From G965216695 sp965216695 (lineage in GTDB: Bacteria > Pseudomonadota > Gammaproteobacteria > Pseudomonadales > Azotimanducaceae), in NCBI GenBank assembly GCA_965216695.1, contig OZ244212.1:2356001-2420000 (forward strand): a stretch of DNA of 64,000 bases, written 5' to 3'. The notes under the pieces are model-generated. The model had not been told where the DNA came from. It searched no databases and saw only the letters and a program-made list of their open reading frames with translations. The position numbers and the translations under genes are program-made. Shown piece by piece: positions 54,701 through 63,086 of this stretch (its first letter is position 1; each line of letters begins with the position of its first letter).

Positions 54701-57700
54701 ACGCGCAATCGGCCGCCACGTAGCGCAATTGTTTGCTGCGCAAGATCATCGCGGGCAAATATTTCCGCCCACGGATCCACCGGCGCATTGCGCAGATCAG
54801 GTGCAACCGCCTCATGCAGCACCGTCAGGGTTTTTACGGCTGTCTCGTCGACCCGTCCGTCCCGGCCGGTGGCGCGGACCACGTATTGCAGCGTGCCTGG
54901 TGACAGGTCTGCCTGCCAGACCACCTCGTGCATCACATCCAGCGCATGGACCGGTTCGAAAGGCAGCACCGCGAGCGGGCGGACGCGATCCGTGTCGTGG
55001 GACGCGAACACGCGTACTTCCATTTGCGCGATGAACGCCGGGTAGTTCGTGTACACATGAAAGCGGACGTCGCGCGTTCCGCTGCGCGCGGTCCGCGGCG
55101 CGGCCAGCACAGCAAGTCTTGGGTCCTGCGTACGCTGATCGTTGACGGCACGCACCACGCCTGCGTGCGGCAGCGGTTTCGAGCCCGGCGACACTTCCAC
55201 GGGGTCGAGCGCGGTGGTGACCTCCTGAACCGATGTCTCGTACACCAGATCCACTTCAACACGTCGATTCAGCGCGCGTCCCGCATCGTTGCGATTACTT
55301 GCGACCGGTTGCCGGTCGCTCATGCCCGCCATCGCAACGCGCTCACGCGGGATCTGCAGCTCGTTGGCAATAATGCCGGCGACCTCCTCGGCCCTGGACT
55401 CCGACAATCCCTGGTTGTCTCCGTAGATCTTGACGAGGTGAGGTTTGAGTTTCTGGCTATCTGCGTGACCTATGCTGTTGACGGTGAGCAGAGTATTGCC
55501 CAACACTGGCTCCAGCGCGGTCCGCAGCCGTGCCTCCTGGTCGACGGAAACGGCGTGCCTGCCGCTTTCGAAATACACCTCGTCGAGCTGTTTCGTGATC
55601 GTCCGCGTCACTTCCCGCTCGCGCGTAACCGGTTGCATTTCGTACTCCGGTTCAAGCGGTACAAACCGGGCGCCGGAAGGCAGCGCAACACCAAAGTCCA
55701 GGTCGCTCATCAGTCCCTGCGTCAGCCGTTCTACGCGCGGGTTCGGTGTGGTGAAATGACTACCTTTCGGCAAACTGGTGGCATCAACCTTCAGAATGAA
55801 GTTGGAACCGGTATCCCAATTCACACCGTCGATCGCTTCCAGGTGATAGCGCCCGAATGCATCCGTCTCGATGATGAGCCCGGTAACCGTCGCGAGGCGC
55901 ACACCAGGCAAGCCTTCTTCGTGCAGGCCGTGATTGGTAACAACAATCTGGGAGTCCTGGCGCTCGATCGTCAGCCGTTGTCCACTCGCGCCACGTCGCA
56001 CCTGGCCACGCAATTTCTCATCGACCCGGCCATCCGGATGGAGCAGCAGCAAGGTACCCTGACGCGTGCGCAACTCGATCGCACCGGTGGTCCACGCCCC
56101 CGGCAGGTCGATCGCGGCCCGGTGCGCTGCCCCGTCACCGGCGTCGCTCGCGCGACCCGGTAATGGCCCAACATGCCGGATAGTCGTGAACGGACCCCCG
56201 GACAGCCGGACGCCCGTTGCATCCGCGTTGTCCTGCCAACCGTCACCGTCGCGGTCATGAAACACCTTACCCACGACCCGCGTTTCGTTCACGAGCGGAT
56301 CATCGCGGACCGTAACCGACGCTTCCGCTACGTTGCTGGCCGGATCGCCGCCGACCAGCACACCCGCGCGATTACGATAGACACCGGACACCACCCCCGC
56401 GCCCACACGCAACAGGTAAGACACGCGGACTTCCTCACCGGCGCCCAGCGCACCGATCTGAAATCGCACCGGTCGCGTGCCCGACGCCAAAACCGGGGTT
56501 ACAACCGCACCGCGCATGAGCTGGGCCGAGCCTTCCACATACGTGAACCCGGCCGGAGGGAAGTCCTCCACGACTACGTCACCGAGTGGAAACGCCTCTG
56601 CGTTTCGGATCATGAGCGTGTAGGCGACCAGATCCCCCACCATGACCGATTCCGTATCCACCGTCTTGCCGATCACTAAACTCTGGGCATCGGCAACGCA
56701 CCCCGTCAGCGGCAGGTTGTTGCTGAATATCGGGGGGTCGCCGGGCTCCATATCGAAGCGTGTATAAAACGGCGTGTTGGCAGCGGCCGAAAAATCCGCC
56801 AGTACACCCGTGTCACCCACTTCCCCCGACCCCAGAATGGCAGGGTTGTCAGGGAGGATCGACGTTACGTCCAGGCTTCCCGGCTCCGGCAACCGATCTA
56901 CGCTCGGCAGTCCGCTCCCCGGATACGTGATGTTCAGCGTGTACGTACCTGGAGTGTCGTCTGTCCAGAACTGGTAGCTGCCGTCGCTGCCATCCCGCGC
57001 GATCGTAATGCCATTGCTGGTCCCGACGCCGCTCGCGGTTCCGTTAGGACCCGTAATGCTGACGAATCCACCCGGGAGAATGCGGCCGTCGTCTTCACAG
57101 TAGAAATATCCGGTGGGGTCCAGGTCCATGGCATCCGGGCGGCCGTCGCCGTCGCGATCGTCAGTGTCCGATTCGGTGCTGTCCGGCGCGCCGTCGCCGT
57201 CCGAGTCCTCGAGGTCGATCGGCGTCGGATCTTCTGAGGGAGTACCACCGTCGGTCTGGTCCGTAAACGCGAACACCCGGTTAGGTTCACCCGGCGGTCC
57301 GGTCGAGATGTCGATCCGCGCGGTGAAAACGACGGTACCCGTTGCCCCGACCGGGAGCGCCGCACCCGGCAGAAGCAGTTCGATGTCGTTGCGCCCGTCG
57401 AACCCGTCGTTGGCTGCGCCGGTGAACCCCGATTGCGTGATCTCACGAATGCCGACCAGCGTGGTCGGCGAGAGCAACGACGCCAGATCGTCGGTCAACC
57501 GGATACCCGTCAACTCCACGTCGCCGGTATTGCGCATCATTACCGTGAACGTCAGATCGAACACCGGCCCGCCTATCTGGACAGGCGGCGCCAGTGTTTT
57601 GGTCAGCTCGAACGCCGGTAGCGGTACCGGTGTGGGGTCGTCGGAGCCACCCGTGTCCCCGGGTTCGCCCTTGTTCGGTCCCTGAGGGTCGACGCCGGAG

Positions 57701-58641
57701 TCCGAGTCGTCGGTAGCCAGCACGGTCCCGTCGTCGGATTGCGAGAAGGCTGTCGCGCTATTCGCGTAGGGTCCGCTGCTCGAGCTCAGATCCAGTTGCA
57801 CCGTAAAGTGCACCTCTGCGCTAGCACCCGGAGCCAGGTCCTCCGTGCCAGCGAGGAGATTCTGATCAGCCACGCCGTCATACGCCGGGTTCGTTGCACC
57901 GAGTCCGCCGCTGACCGAAGGGCCCGAGAGTACCGCAATGCCTGCCCCTGGAAACGCTGCCGCAAGATCGTCGGTGATCTGCACGTTGGTCGCGGCCACG
58001 CTCGACGACGGGTTACTCACGACAATACGGAAGTCCACTTCGAACTGCTCGTTGCCCAACGAACGGACTGCGTCAACTGTCTTTGCCACGGCAATCTGCT
58101 GGTGGCGCAGAAAGAAGATAGTGGGGTCGTCCTCTCCGTTCGCGGTATCGAACCCGTCGTCAGACAGGTCTGTGGCAATGGGGACGCCACCAAAGCTCGC
58201 CGCCGTGCTGCCGCTCACCTGGTTGCTGTACGGCCCTTCGAACCCTCCGGTGTCCACACGCACGATCAACGTAATGGTCGCGCTGGCTCCGGCGGGAAAG
58301 GTACCGTCGCCGTTGAGCAGCTCGATCTGCGTATCGCCGTCGAAATTGCCATCGCTGGCAATGCCGCGCGGGATCTTGCGCAGGTGTTCGAAGCTGGCGG
58401 CAGGCGCAAAGGTTGCGCGATAGTCCTCGATCAGCTGCAGATTGGTCGCATCATCTACCGGCGACAGATTGTCGATGGTGATAACGAAGGTTACGTCGAA
58501 GAGCGTGCCGCCGAGCGGCTCGATGTCCGTTACCGCCTTGGCGAGCCCGATCTCCTGGGCTGCGTATACCGGTAATGCCGTGACGAGCAGCGAGGGGCAC
58601 ACGCTCGTCAGCAATACTGACAAGATGAGGTTGCGCAACAT
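51787..58641 (-). CDS. Large outer-membrane protein: DUF11 repeats, OmpA domain, C-terminal beta-barrel
   Basis: About 2,284 residues from the ATG at 58641 (58677 is also possible). A Sec signal peptide (LILSVLLTSVCPSLLVTALP, cut near VYA-AQ) opens the protein. DUF11-type domains lie at about 38-138, 178-291, 341-448 and 654-778 (for example TFVITIDNLSPVDDATNLQL, VGDLVAYTLMIRNAEAFPLG). Ca2+-binding Asp-rich repeats (DSDGDGAPDSTESDTDDRDG) are at about 476-511. An OmpA-type peptidoglycan-binding domain is at about 1018-1141 (NSIGHADSQK ... GRALNRRVEVDL). From about 1380 on, alternating polar/aromatic strands form a large barrel, ending in VGKW, as expected for BAM-inserted proteins. It precedes the export operon on the same strand. 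It could be the outer-membrane gate or anchor for the giant protein; this is inference. Confidence 0.88.
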   Translation of the reverse strand: MLRNLILSVLLTSVCPSLLVTALPVYAAQEIGLAKAVTDIEPLGGTLFDVTFVITIDNLSPVDDATNLQLIEDYRATFAPAASFEHLRKIPRGIASDGNFDGDTQIELLNGDGTFPAGASATITLIVRVDTGGFEGPYSNQVSGSTAASFGGVPIATDLSDDGFDTANGEDDPTIFFLRHQQIAVAKTVDAVRSLGNEQFEVDFRIVVSNPSSSVAATNVQITDDLAAAFPGAGIAVLSGPSVSGGLGATNPAYDGVADQNLLAGTEDLAPGASAEVHFTVQLDLSSSSGPYANSATAFSQSDDGTVLATDDSDSGVDPQGPNKGEPGDTGGSDDPTPVPLPAFELTKTLAPPVQIGGPVFDLTFTVMMRNTGDVELTGIRLTDDLASLLSPTTLVGIREITQSGFTGAANDGFDGRNDIELLLPGAALPVGATGTVVFTARIDISTGPPGEPNRVFAFTDQTDGGTPSEDPTPIDLEDSDGDGAPDSTESDTDDRDGDGRPDAMDLDPTGYFYCEDDGRILPGGFVSITGPNGTASGVGTSNGITIARDGSDGSYQFWTDDTPGTYTLNITYPGSGLPSVDRLPEPGSLDVTSILPDNPAILGSGEVGDTGVLADFSAAANTPFYTRFDMEPGDPPIFSNNLPLTGCVADAQSLVIGKTVDTESVMVGDLVAYTLMIRNAEAFPLGDVVVEDFPPAGFTYVEGSAQLMRGAVVTPVLASGTRPVRFQIGALGAGEEVRVSYLLRVGAGVVSGVYRNRAGVLVGGDPASNVAEASVTVRDDPLVNETRVVGKVFHDRDGDGWQDNADATGVRLSGGPFTTIRHVGPLPGRASDAGDGAAHRAAIDLPGAWTTGAIELRTRQGTLLLLHPDGRVDEKLRGQVRRGASGQRLTIERQDSQIVVTNHGLHEEGLPGVRLATVTGLIIETDAFGRYHLEAIDGVNWDTGSNFILKVDATSLPKGSHFTTPNPRVERLTQGLMSDLDFGVALPSGARFVPLEPEYEMQPVTREREVTRTITKQLDEVYFESGRHAVSVDQEARLRTALEPVLGNTLLTVNSIGHADSQKLKPHLVKIYGDNQGLSESRAEEVAGIIANELQIPRERVAMAGMSDRQPVASNRNDAGRALNRRVEVDLVYETSVQEVTTALDPVEVSPGSKPLPHAGVVRAVNDQRTQDPRLAVLAAPRTARSGTRDVRFHVYTNYPAFIAQMEVRVFASHDTDRVRPLAVLPFEPVHALDVMHEVVWQADLSPGTLQYVVRATGRDGRVDETAVKTLTVLHEAVAPDLRNAPVDPWAEIFARDDLAQQTIALRGGRLRVFGHGMDAGYEVLVGGETVRPGAGGAFVLETHMPAGAYAIPVVLRSEDGQEMRRELSVEVDDHYVFMVGLANVTYGGTDIDGSIEPLSGDDRYDDDTYVTGRLAFYLKGKIQGKYLVTAQLDSTEDDLGEFTDNIKRKDPTSIFRRLEPDRYYPVYGDDSNVRADTDSQGAFYVRIDWDKSKALWGNFETGLTGNEFAQYNRSLYGAQLVYRLPSYTKYAQSRLQFDAFVSEPQTAAGHNEFLATGGSLYYLNRTDIVRGSEKVWIEVRRRDTEQVVELIALQPGEDYQFDHIQGRIILNRPLTQVSRDHYATIIRDAPLEGDDVYLVTDFEYVPRGFSEDDTTAGGRVHGWVTNWLGVGGTYVQENRAGADYELKGGDVTLRAGQGTYLKLEAAQSDAVLSAAFFSADGGLNFAPQKVPGTDMSGDAYGVEARLGLADVSDVLEGSARAWFKHRDAGFSSSREAQGGADTRDYGVEFSARLNDRLQFVGQAKHLERDGVMERDVIGLQSGVQITDRLAAALEVRHERVDDLLSVGGGASVGGDTRATLVGARIDYAVNERTKVYAEGQTVADSDGDYEDNDLVTFGFYGRVSGTLGAGLEVSTGDRGDALVANVDVALNDSLNLDFATGIGSGAHSNAGFALNLDDGQQIYGSFGVDPDSILGRDRRVTTLGQRRRYGNGVMLYNEHQWIDARDENGATRTFGIDYDLANGWLARLSLQTGELEREGVDFERRAATIGLGYEARADRVGVTMQIREDDAGSADYLQWLTTASWMHEVNDALRTHVKLNYSETEDRVANAHAARFMESSLGFAFRPVRHDRWNVLGRYTYLYDLVAPGQIDNRPDQRSHVLSVEALYDWTRRVQFGAKVALRRGEVRMARDRGDWFENGVNLYVGRARYRVVKAWDLMAEYRYLETVEVDDARSGWLVGAYRHLGDRLKIGVGYNFTDYSDDLTDQDYDARGWFIDAVGKW

Positions 58642-58805
58642 ACCGCGCGAGGACCGACCTCTACGCTCGCAAGTCATTTGCGTCTATTGCGTTGTCCCTA
58701 CTTGCGCCGGGGCTACCTGCGTCGGCTCAAATTGCTTCGGCTTGCACCGTTCCGGCGAGTCCAACGGCGCGCCGCTTATGCGGCTACACCGCCCGCTACA
58801 ATGAT

Positions 58806-58837
58806 TTTACGGTCCCTTCCAACGCGCGAACTATACT
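58806..58837 (+). promoter_or_regulatory. Possible aqpZ promoter
   Basis: A good -10 box tatact (58832-58837) lies 112 bp upstream of the aqpZ ATG. A poor -35 (tttacg) sits too far off, at about 20 bp spacing. The divergent gap 58642-58948 must also hold the promoter for the outer-membrane-protein gene, for which I see no clear boxes. Confidence 0.3.
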
Positions 58838-58948
58838 AGACTTGGCTCTGCCATGCCGTTTCGTGGCAAGAAAAGTGTCAACAAGTTAAGAATCTCAAAT
58901 AACAAGCCGCGCGGAGTTGCGACGCGGCGTACTCTGAGGGGTCGATTC

Positions 58949-59641
58949 ATGAAAAGGTACTTCGCCGAGTTTCTCGGCACGTTCTGGCTTGTGCTAGGCG
59001 GCTGCGGTAGCGCCGTTCTGGCGGCTGCTTTCCCTGAAGTGGGGATCGGTCTACTGGGTGTTTCGTTCGCGTTCGGTCTAACCGTACTTACGATGGCGTA
59101 CGCGATTGGTCATATTTCAGGATGTCATCTCAATCCGGCGGTATCCGTGGGCTTACTGTGCGGCGGTCGTTTCGCCGCGTCCGAACTGATTCCATACGTC
59201 GTCGCCCAGGTACTGGGTGCCATCGCCGGTGCTTTCGTGCTGTACGTTATTGCATCGGGCGTGCCCGAGTTTTCAGCGGCCGGGGGTTTCGCGTCCAACG
59301 GTTTCGCGGAACATTCGCCCGGCGGGTACTCGCTGGGTGCGGCGTTGGTGACGGAAATTGTGATGACTTTCTTCTTCCTGATCATCATCCTTGGCGCTAC
59401 TGACGGCCGCGCGCCAGCCGGTTTTGCGCCAATAGCAATCGGACTCGGGCTAACGCTGATCCACCTGATCAGCATTCCGGTAACCAACACGTCCGTCAAT
59501 CCCGCTCGGTCTACCGGTCCGGCGCTGTTTGCTGGGGGGATAGCACTTAGCCAGCTGTGGTTGTTCTGGGTTGCTCCCATCGTGGGGGCGGCGCTTGCGG
59601 GTTTGGTGTACCGGTGGTTAGAGGAACCCGAAACATCTTAG
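58949..59641 (+). CDS. aqpZ: Aquaporin Z
   Basis: The product has 230 residues from the ATG at 58949, which has GAGGGG seven bases upstream. The frame is open to 58853 but that extension is basic and unlike the family. Six membrane helices and both NPA motifs are present (HLNPAVSVG at 60-68, SVNPARSTG at 182-190). The water-selective filter F42, H172, T181 and R187 matches E. coli AqpZ. It lets water cross the inner membrane in osmotic adaptation. Much of the sequence (GHISGCHLNPAV, FASNGFAEHSPGGYS, FAPIAIGLGLTLIHLISIPV) is nearly the same as in enterobacterial AqpZ. It is divergent from the outer-membrane-protein gene. Confidence 0.97.
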   Translation: MKRYFAEFLGTFWLVLGGCGSAVLAAAFPEVGIGLLGVSFAFGLTVLTMAYAIGHISGCHLNPAVSVGLLCGGRFAASELIPYVVAQVLGAIAGAFVLYVIASGVPEFSAAGGFASNGFAEHSPGGYSLGAALVTEIVMTFFFLIIILGATDGRAPAGFAPIAIGLGLTLIHLISIPVTNTSVNPARSTGPALFAGGIALSQLWLFWVAPIVGAALAGLVYRWLEEPETS

Positions 59642-59653
59642 GAGCCAAGTAGC

Positions 59654-59683
59654 CGCGGGAACGCACTCTCTGCCGTTTCCGCG
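59654..59683. terminator. Hairpin between aqpZ and the dehydrogenase gene
   Basis: Arms cgcgggaacg (59654-59663) and cgtttccgcg (59674-59683) form a 10-bp stem with one G-T pair and a 10-base loop, in the 56-bp gap between convergent stops. No T-run. Confidence 0.45.
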
Positions 59684-59697
59684 CCCTGGCGCGCGCG

Positions 59698-60921
59698 TTA
59701 GAGCACAGGCGAAACGCGGATCAGGCGCCCGCCGTGGTCCGCGTTCGCTTCCACCAACAGGTACAGCGCGCCGTCGGGACCTTCGCGCACATCGCGAACC
59801 CGCGCCTCGACTTCGGCAAACAGAATCTCCTCGCGTACCCCGTCTTCACTCACGCGGATGCGCCGAACGTCTGCGTTCACCAGCGTGCCAACGAACAGAT
59901 CGCCCTGCCACTGGGGAAACGCATCGCCCCGATAGACAGCGAGGCCCGAGGGACCGACGCTCGGATTCCAAACATGGAGCCCATCCAGCGTGCCCGGGTA
60001 CCGCTGAAACGGCGATATGCGCGCGCCGGAGTAGTCCAGTCCAAAGGTTGCGAGCGGCCACCCGTAGTTGCCCCCCGGCAACAGCCGGTTCACCTCGTCT
60101 CCTCCGCGGGGACCGTGCTCATGGAGATACACGGCTCCAGAGGCGCTATCCAGTGCCAACCCCTGCGGATTACGGTGGCCGTAGGTGTGCACGCCTGGGA
60201 GCACATCGCGCCCGTCAGCAAGCGGTTGGGCGGTAATCGGCTCGCCGTCCAGGTCGAAATGCACTACCTTGCCGAACCCGGTCGCAGGCCGCTGAGCATC
60301 CTCGCGATAATCGAAGCCGTCTCCCGTCGTCAGCATCAGCGTTCTATCCGGCAACAGGAGCAGCCGGCCGCCATAGTGCACGGGCGTATCCTTCCATGGC
60401 GACACCGTGTACAGCACTTCCACGTTCTCCAGACGATTGCCGCGAAGCGTACCGCGCGCAACCCGCGTGGCGTTACGACCCCGGGTACCATGCGCATACG
60501 AGAGATAAACGCGCTGATTGGCCCTGAAATCCGGGTCGAGCACCACGTCGAACAAACCGCCCTGGCCGGCGAAGAAGACATCCGGAACACCATCAATCGG
60601 TTCACCCACCGAGCCGTCGGGCGCGACATAACGCAACCGGCCCGCCAGCTCCGTTACCAGATAACCGCCTTCCGGTAAAAACGCCACACACCAGGGTCCG
60701 TCCAACGCGTCGGTAATGGTCTGCAGCTGATACGCGGGTCCGGTTTCGTTCAGCATACGCAACGACTCCCGCGAGTCGTCGTCGGCCCCTACCGCGGCAG
60801 ACGCACAGCCCCACCACATTACCAACGCGCACCAGCGCCAGACCGCCCGCGACAACGCTCCAGGCCGCGGTTGCACCGCACGGAGCGGTCGCCGAATAAA
60901 AAACACTATCGGTTCGGGCAT
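59698..60921 (-). CDS. Soluble glucose/sorbosone dehydrogenase-like protein (PQQ-type)
   Basis: The product has 407 residues from the ATG at 60921. It has a long, basic N-region before a signal-like hydrophobic part (WRWCALVMWWGCASAAVGA), so it should be periplasmic. The rest is a six-bladed beta-propeller of the GSDH family (LDGPWCVAFLPEGGYLVTEL, then GQGGLFDVVLDPDF). Conserved elements include VHYGGRLLLLPD, TYGHRNPQGLALD (active-site His/Arg), HEHGPRGGDEVNRLLPGGNY and GPSGLAVYRGDAFP. The family oxidises aldose sugars with PQQ as cofactor (compare YliI of E. coli). Substrate is not predictable. No PQQ biosynthesis genes are in the window. Confidence 0.9.
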   Translation of the reverse strand: MPEPIVFFIRRPLRAVQPRPGALSRAVWRWCALVMWWGCASAAVGADDDSRESLRMLNETGPAYQLQTITDALDGPWCVAFLPEGGYLVTELAGRLRYVAPDGSVGEPIDGVPDVFFAGQGGLFDVVLDPDFRANQRVYLSYAHGTRGRNATRVARGTLRGNRLENVEVLYTVSPWKDTPVHYGGRLLLLPDRTLMLTTGDGFDYREDAQRPATGFGKVVHFDLDGEPITAQPLADGRDVLPGVHTYGHRNPQGLALDSASGAVYLHEHGPRGGDEVNRLLPGGNYGWPLATFGLDYSGARISPFQRYPGTLDGLHVWNPSVGPSGLAVYRGDAFPQWQGDLFVGTLVNADVRRIRVSEDGVREEILFAEVEARVRDVREGPDGALYLLVEANADHGGRLIRVSPVL

Positions 60922-60982
60922 TATCTGTCGTCTCCGGCCTTCGATGCTTGTACAGGATTCTCTCGAACGGGCATTATGCGCC

Positions 60983-61438
60983 ATGATGATGAAACGAACG
61001 ATCCTGCCCTTCCTGTGCGCCGTGTTACTCGCCTACGTGCTGGCGGCTTTTTTTTCCACGCAGATCAACCTCGACTATCTAACGGACTTGAACGCCGAGA
61101 TTCCTCTCGGTCTGCGGCTGGAAACCATTGCCCACGATCTGTGGAGCATGGCGCTGACCGGTCCGTTTCTGATCGTGATTGGGATCGGCCTGGCCATTGC
61201 GTTTCCCGTCGCATCGCTGATCCTGCGGTACAAGCGGGACTGGCGTTTCTTCGGCTATATCCTCGCAGGCGCCGCGGCACTTGCCTGCATTCATCTGTTG
61301 CTGAAGTCGGCGTTCGACATCTCTGCCATCGGTGCGGCCCGCCAGACTGGCGGTTTTCTGCTGCAATGCGTTGCCGGCGCTGCAGGCGGTTGGCTTTTCG
61401 AACGCATGACCCGAGGGTCTCGACAGACCGTTTCGTGA
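60983..61438 (+). CDS. Small four-helix membrane protein of unknown function
   Basis: The product is about 151 residues. The start is one of three consecutive ATGs at 60983, 60986 and 60989. Four hydrophobic helices are visible: LPFLCAVLLAYVLAAFFS, ALTGPFLIVIGIGLAIAFPV, FGYILAGAAALACIHLLL and GGFLLQCVAGAAGGWLF. It is divergent from the dehydrogenase gene, with 61 bp between the starts. I do not recognise the family. It ends about 190 bp before the L,D-transpeptidase gene. Confidence 0.65.
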   Translation: MMMKRTILPFLCAVLLAYVLAAFFSTQINLDYLTDLNAEIPLGLRLETIAHDLWSMALTGPFLIVIGIGLAIAFPVASLILRYKRDWRFFGYILAGAAALACIHLLLKSAFDISAIGAARQTGGFLLQCVAGAAGGWLFERMTRGSRQTVS

Positions 61439-61627
61439 CCCACGTCACGCTTAGGCGTGCCAACCCCGCGCCGCGGTTTACACACCGATAACAAGGTGAA
61501 CATCCCCGCCACATCCCCCTGACCTCCCCGCACATCGCGCGCCTCGCCGGCCGATAGCCTGGGGTCCGTACGTTGCTGGTGCGAGCAGCGAACGGATTTT
61601 AAGCAGTAACAGGAGAGGTACTACCCC

Positions 61628-63070
61628 ATGCCTCGTAACTATCGCAAGCGCATTGCAGCAGCTCTGTGGCCGCTGATCGGCAGCGCATTCATCGCGCACG
61701 CGAGTGAGCCCACGGCCTCGCCGTCGTCAGAGTTCCGTGAAACGCCGGCGCCGTTGGCGAACCAGGTAGCAATGCTCCAATCCAGTCACAAACCGTCTGC
61801 ATCCCCGACGCGCCCGGGTGCTCACGCGTACTCGAAACCGGCCATCGAGCAAGCGAACAACCCCGTCCGATCCCGCGCCATGGAAGATCTGTCGGCCGCC
61901 CTGACCCGCTACCGGAAGCTGGCAGCTGAAGGCGGTTGGCCCGAAGTTCCTGCGGGTCCGCTCCTGGAACTCGGCGCGGAAGATGCACGTGTGGTCACCG
62001 TACGTAAACGATTGCAGGTTACCGGCGACCTACCCGCCGAACCCGCTTCCGTCGAACAACCGCCATCGTCAACAGCTGGCGCAGATCAGATATCTGACCC
62101 TGATCGGGTTTTCGACGATCATGTCGATGCCGCCGTCAAGGCGTTCCAGAAACGCCACGGGCTCGAACCCGACGGTCGCATTGGCCCACAAACGCTGCGC
62201 GCCCTCAATCGAGGCGCCGAAGACAAGGTGCGCACCCTGGAACTGAATATCGCCCGCTGGCAACGCTTGCCGGAGACCGGTGCGGATGCCTTCATCTTCG
62301 TGAACATCCCCGAATACCGCCTGCGGATCCACCAGCGCAACGAAGTCGTACATAGCGCCCGGGTCGTCGTTGGCAAGCGGCGTCATCAGACGCCGGAAAT
62401 GACCGACTCGCTGGAGTACATGGTCGTGAATCCGTACTGGCACATCCCCACCAGCATTGCGACCCGCGAGATCGTTCCGAAACTGCTGGTCTCGCCCGAG
62501 TACCTGACCCAACAACATATGGAAGTAGTGGGCGATGCGGGTACCATCGCGGCCGACAGCATTGCGTGGGATTCATTTCAAGACGCTACCACTCTGCCGT
62601 TTCGTCTGCGCCAGAAGCCCGGTGCGCACAACGCGCTCGGCCGAATCAAATTCATCTTCCCGAACGCGTACAGCGTCTATATCCACGACACCCCGTCCAA
62701 GGCCCTTTTCGACACCCCGCGGCGGGCGTACAGCCACGGGTGCGTACGTGTGGAAGATCCAACCGAACTCGCCGCCGCCATTCTGGCTTTGCAGCCGGAC
62801 GCGGGCCGGCACGACATCGACGCCGCGCTGGCGAACGGACAAACGAGCAAGGTATCGCTTTCTACCCCGCTCGCGGTACAGATCGCTTATCTCACCGCGC
62901 GGGTCGACGCGGACACGACCTACTTCTACGATGACATCTATCGCAAAGACGCCAGAGACCGCGCCGCCTTTGGACTGGACGATCCGAGCCACATTGACCC
63001 GACCGCGCCGACAACGACGGACGATGCCGATCCGCAACTGCTTGCCGGCGGCGTCGCGGCAGCACGCTGA
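61628..63070 (+). CDS. L,D-transpeptidase, YcbB/LdtD-type
   Basis: The product is 480 residues; E. coli LdtD is longer (615). CAGGAGAGG lies about 10 bases before the ATG. An N-terminal signal (AAALWPLIGSAFIAHASE) is followed by a Pro/Ser-rich linker. A helical part and a PG_binding_1 domain (about 165-195; VKAFQKRHGLEPDGRIGPQT) come next. The YkuD catalytic domain (about 220-400) has H353, H370 and the catalytic Cys372 in SHGCVRVED. The typical VVNPYWHIPTSIATREIVPK is present. It makes 3-3 cross-links in peptidoglycan in the periplasm. A DUF882 peptidase gene starts 16 bp after its stop, as in many proteobacteria. Confidence 0.93.
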   Translation: MPRNYRKRIAAALWPLIGSAFIAHASEPTASPSSEFRETPAPLANQVAMLQSSHKPSASPTRPGAHAYSKPAIEQANNPVRSRAMEDLSAALTRYRKLAAEGGWPEVPAGPLLELGAEDARVVTVRKRLQVTGDLPAEPASVEQPPSSTAGADQISDPDRVFDDHVDAAVKAFQKRHGLEPDGRIGPQTLRALNRGAEDKVRTLELNIARWQRLPETGADAFIFVNIPEYRLRIHQRNEVVHSARVVVGKRRHQTPEMTDSLEYMVVNPYWHIPTSIATREIVPKLLVSPEYLTQQHMEVVGDAGTIAADSIAWDSFQDATTLPFRLRQKPGAHNALGRIKFIFPNAYSVYIHDTPSKALFDTPRRAYSHGCVRVEDPTELAAAILALQPDAGRHDIDAALANGQTSKVSLSTPLAVQIAYLTARVDADTTYFYDDIYRKDARDRAAFGLDDPSHIDPTAPTTTDDADPQLLAGGVAAAR

Positions 63071-63086
63071 GCTCACAGGAAAAGTT

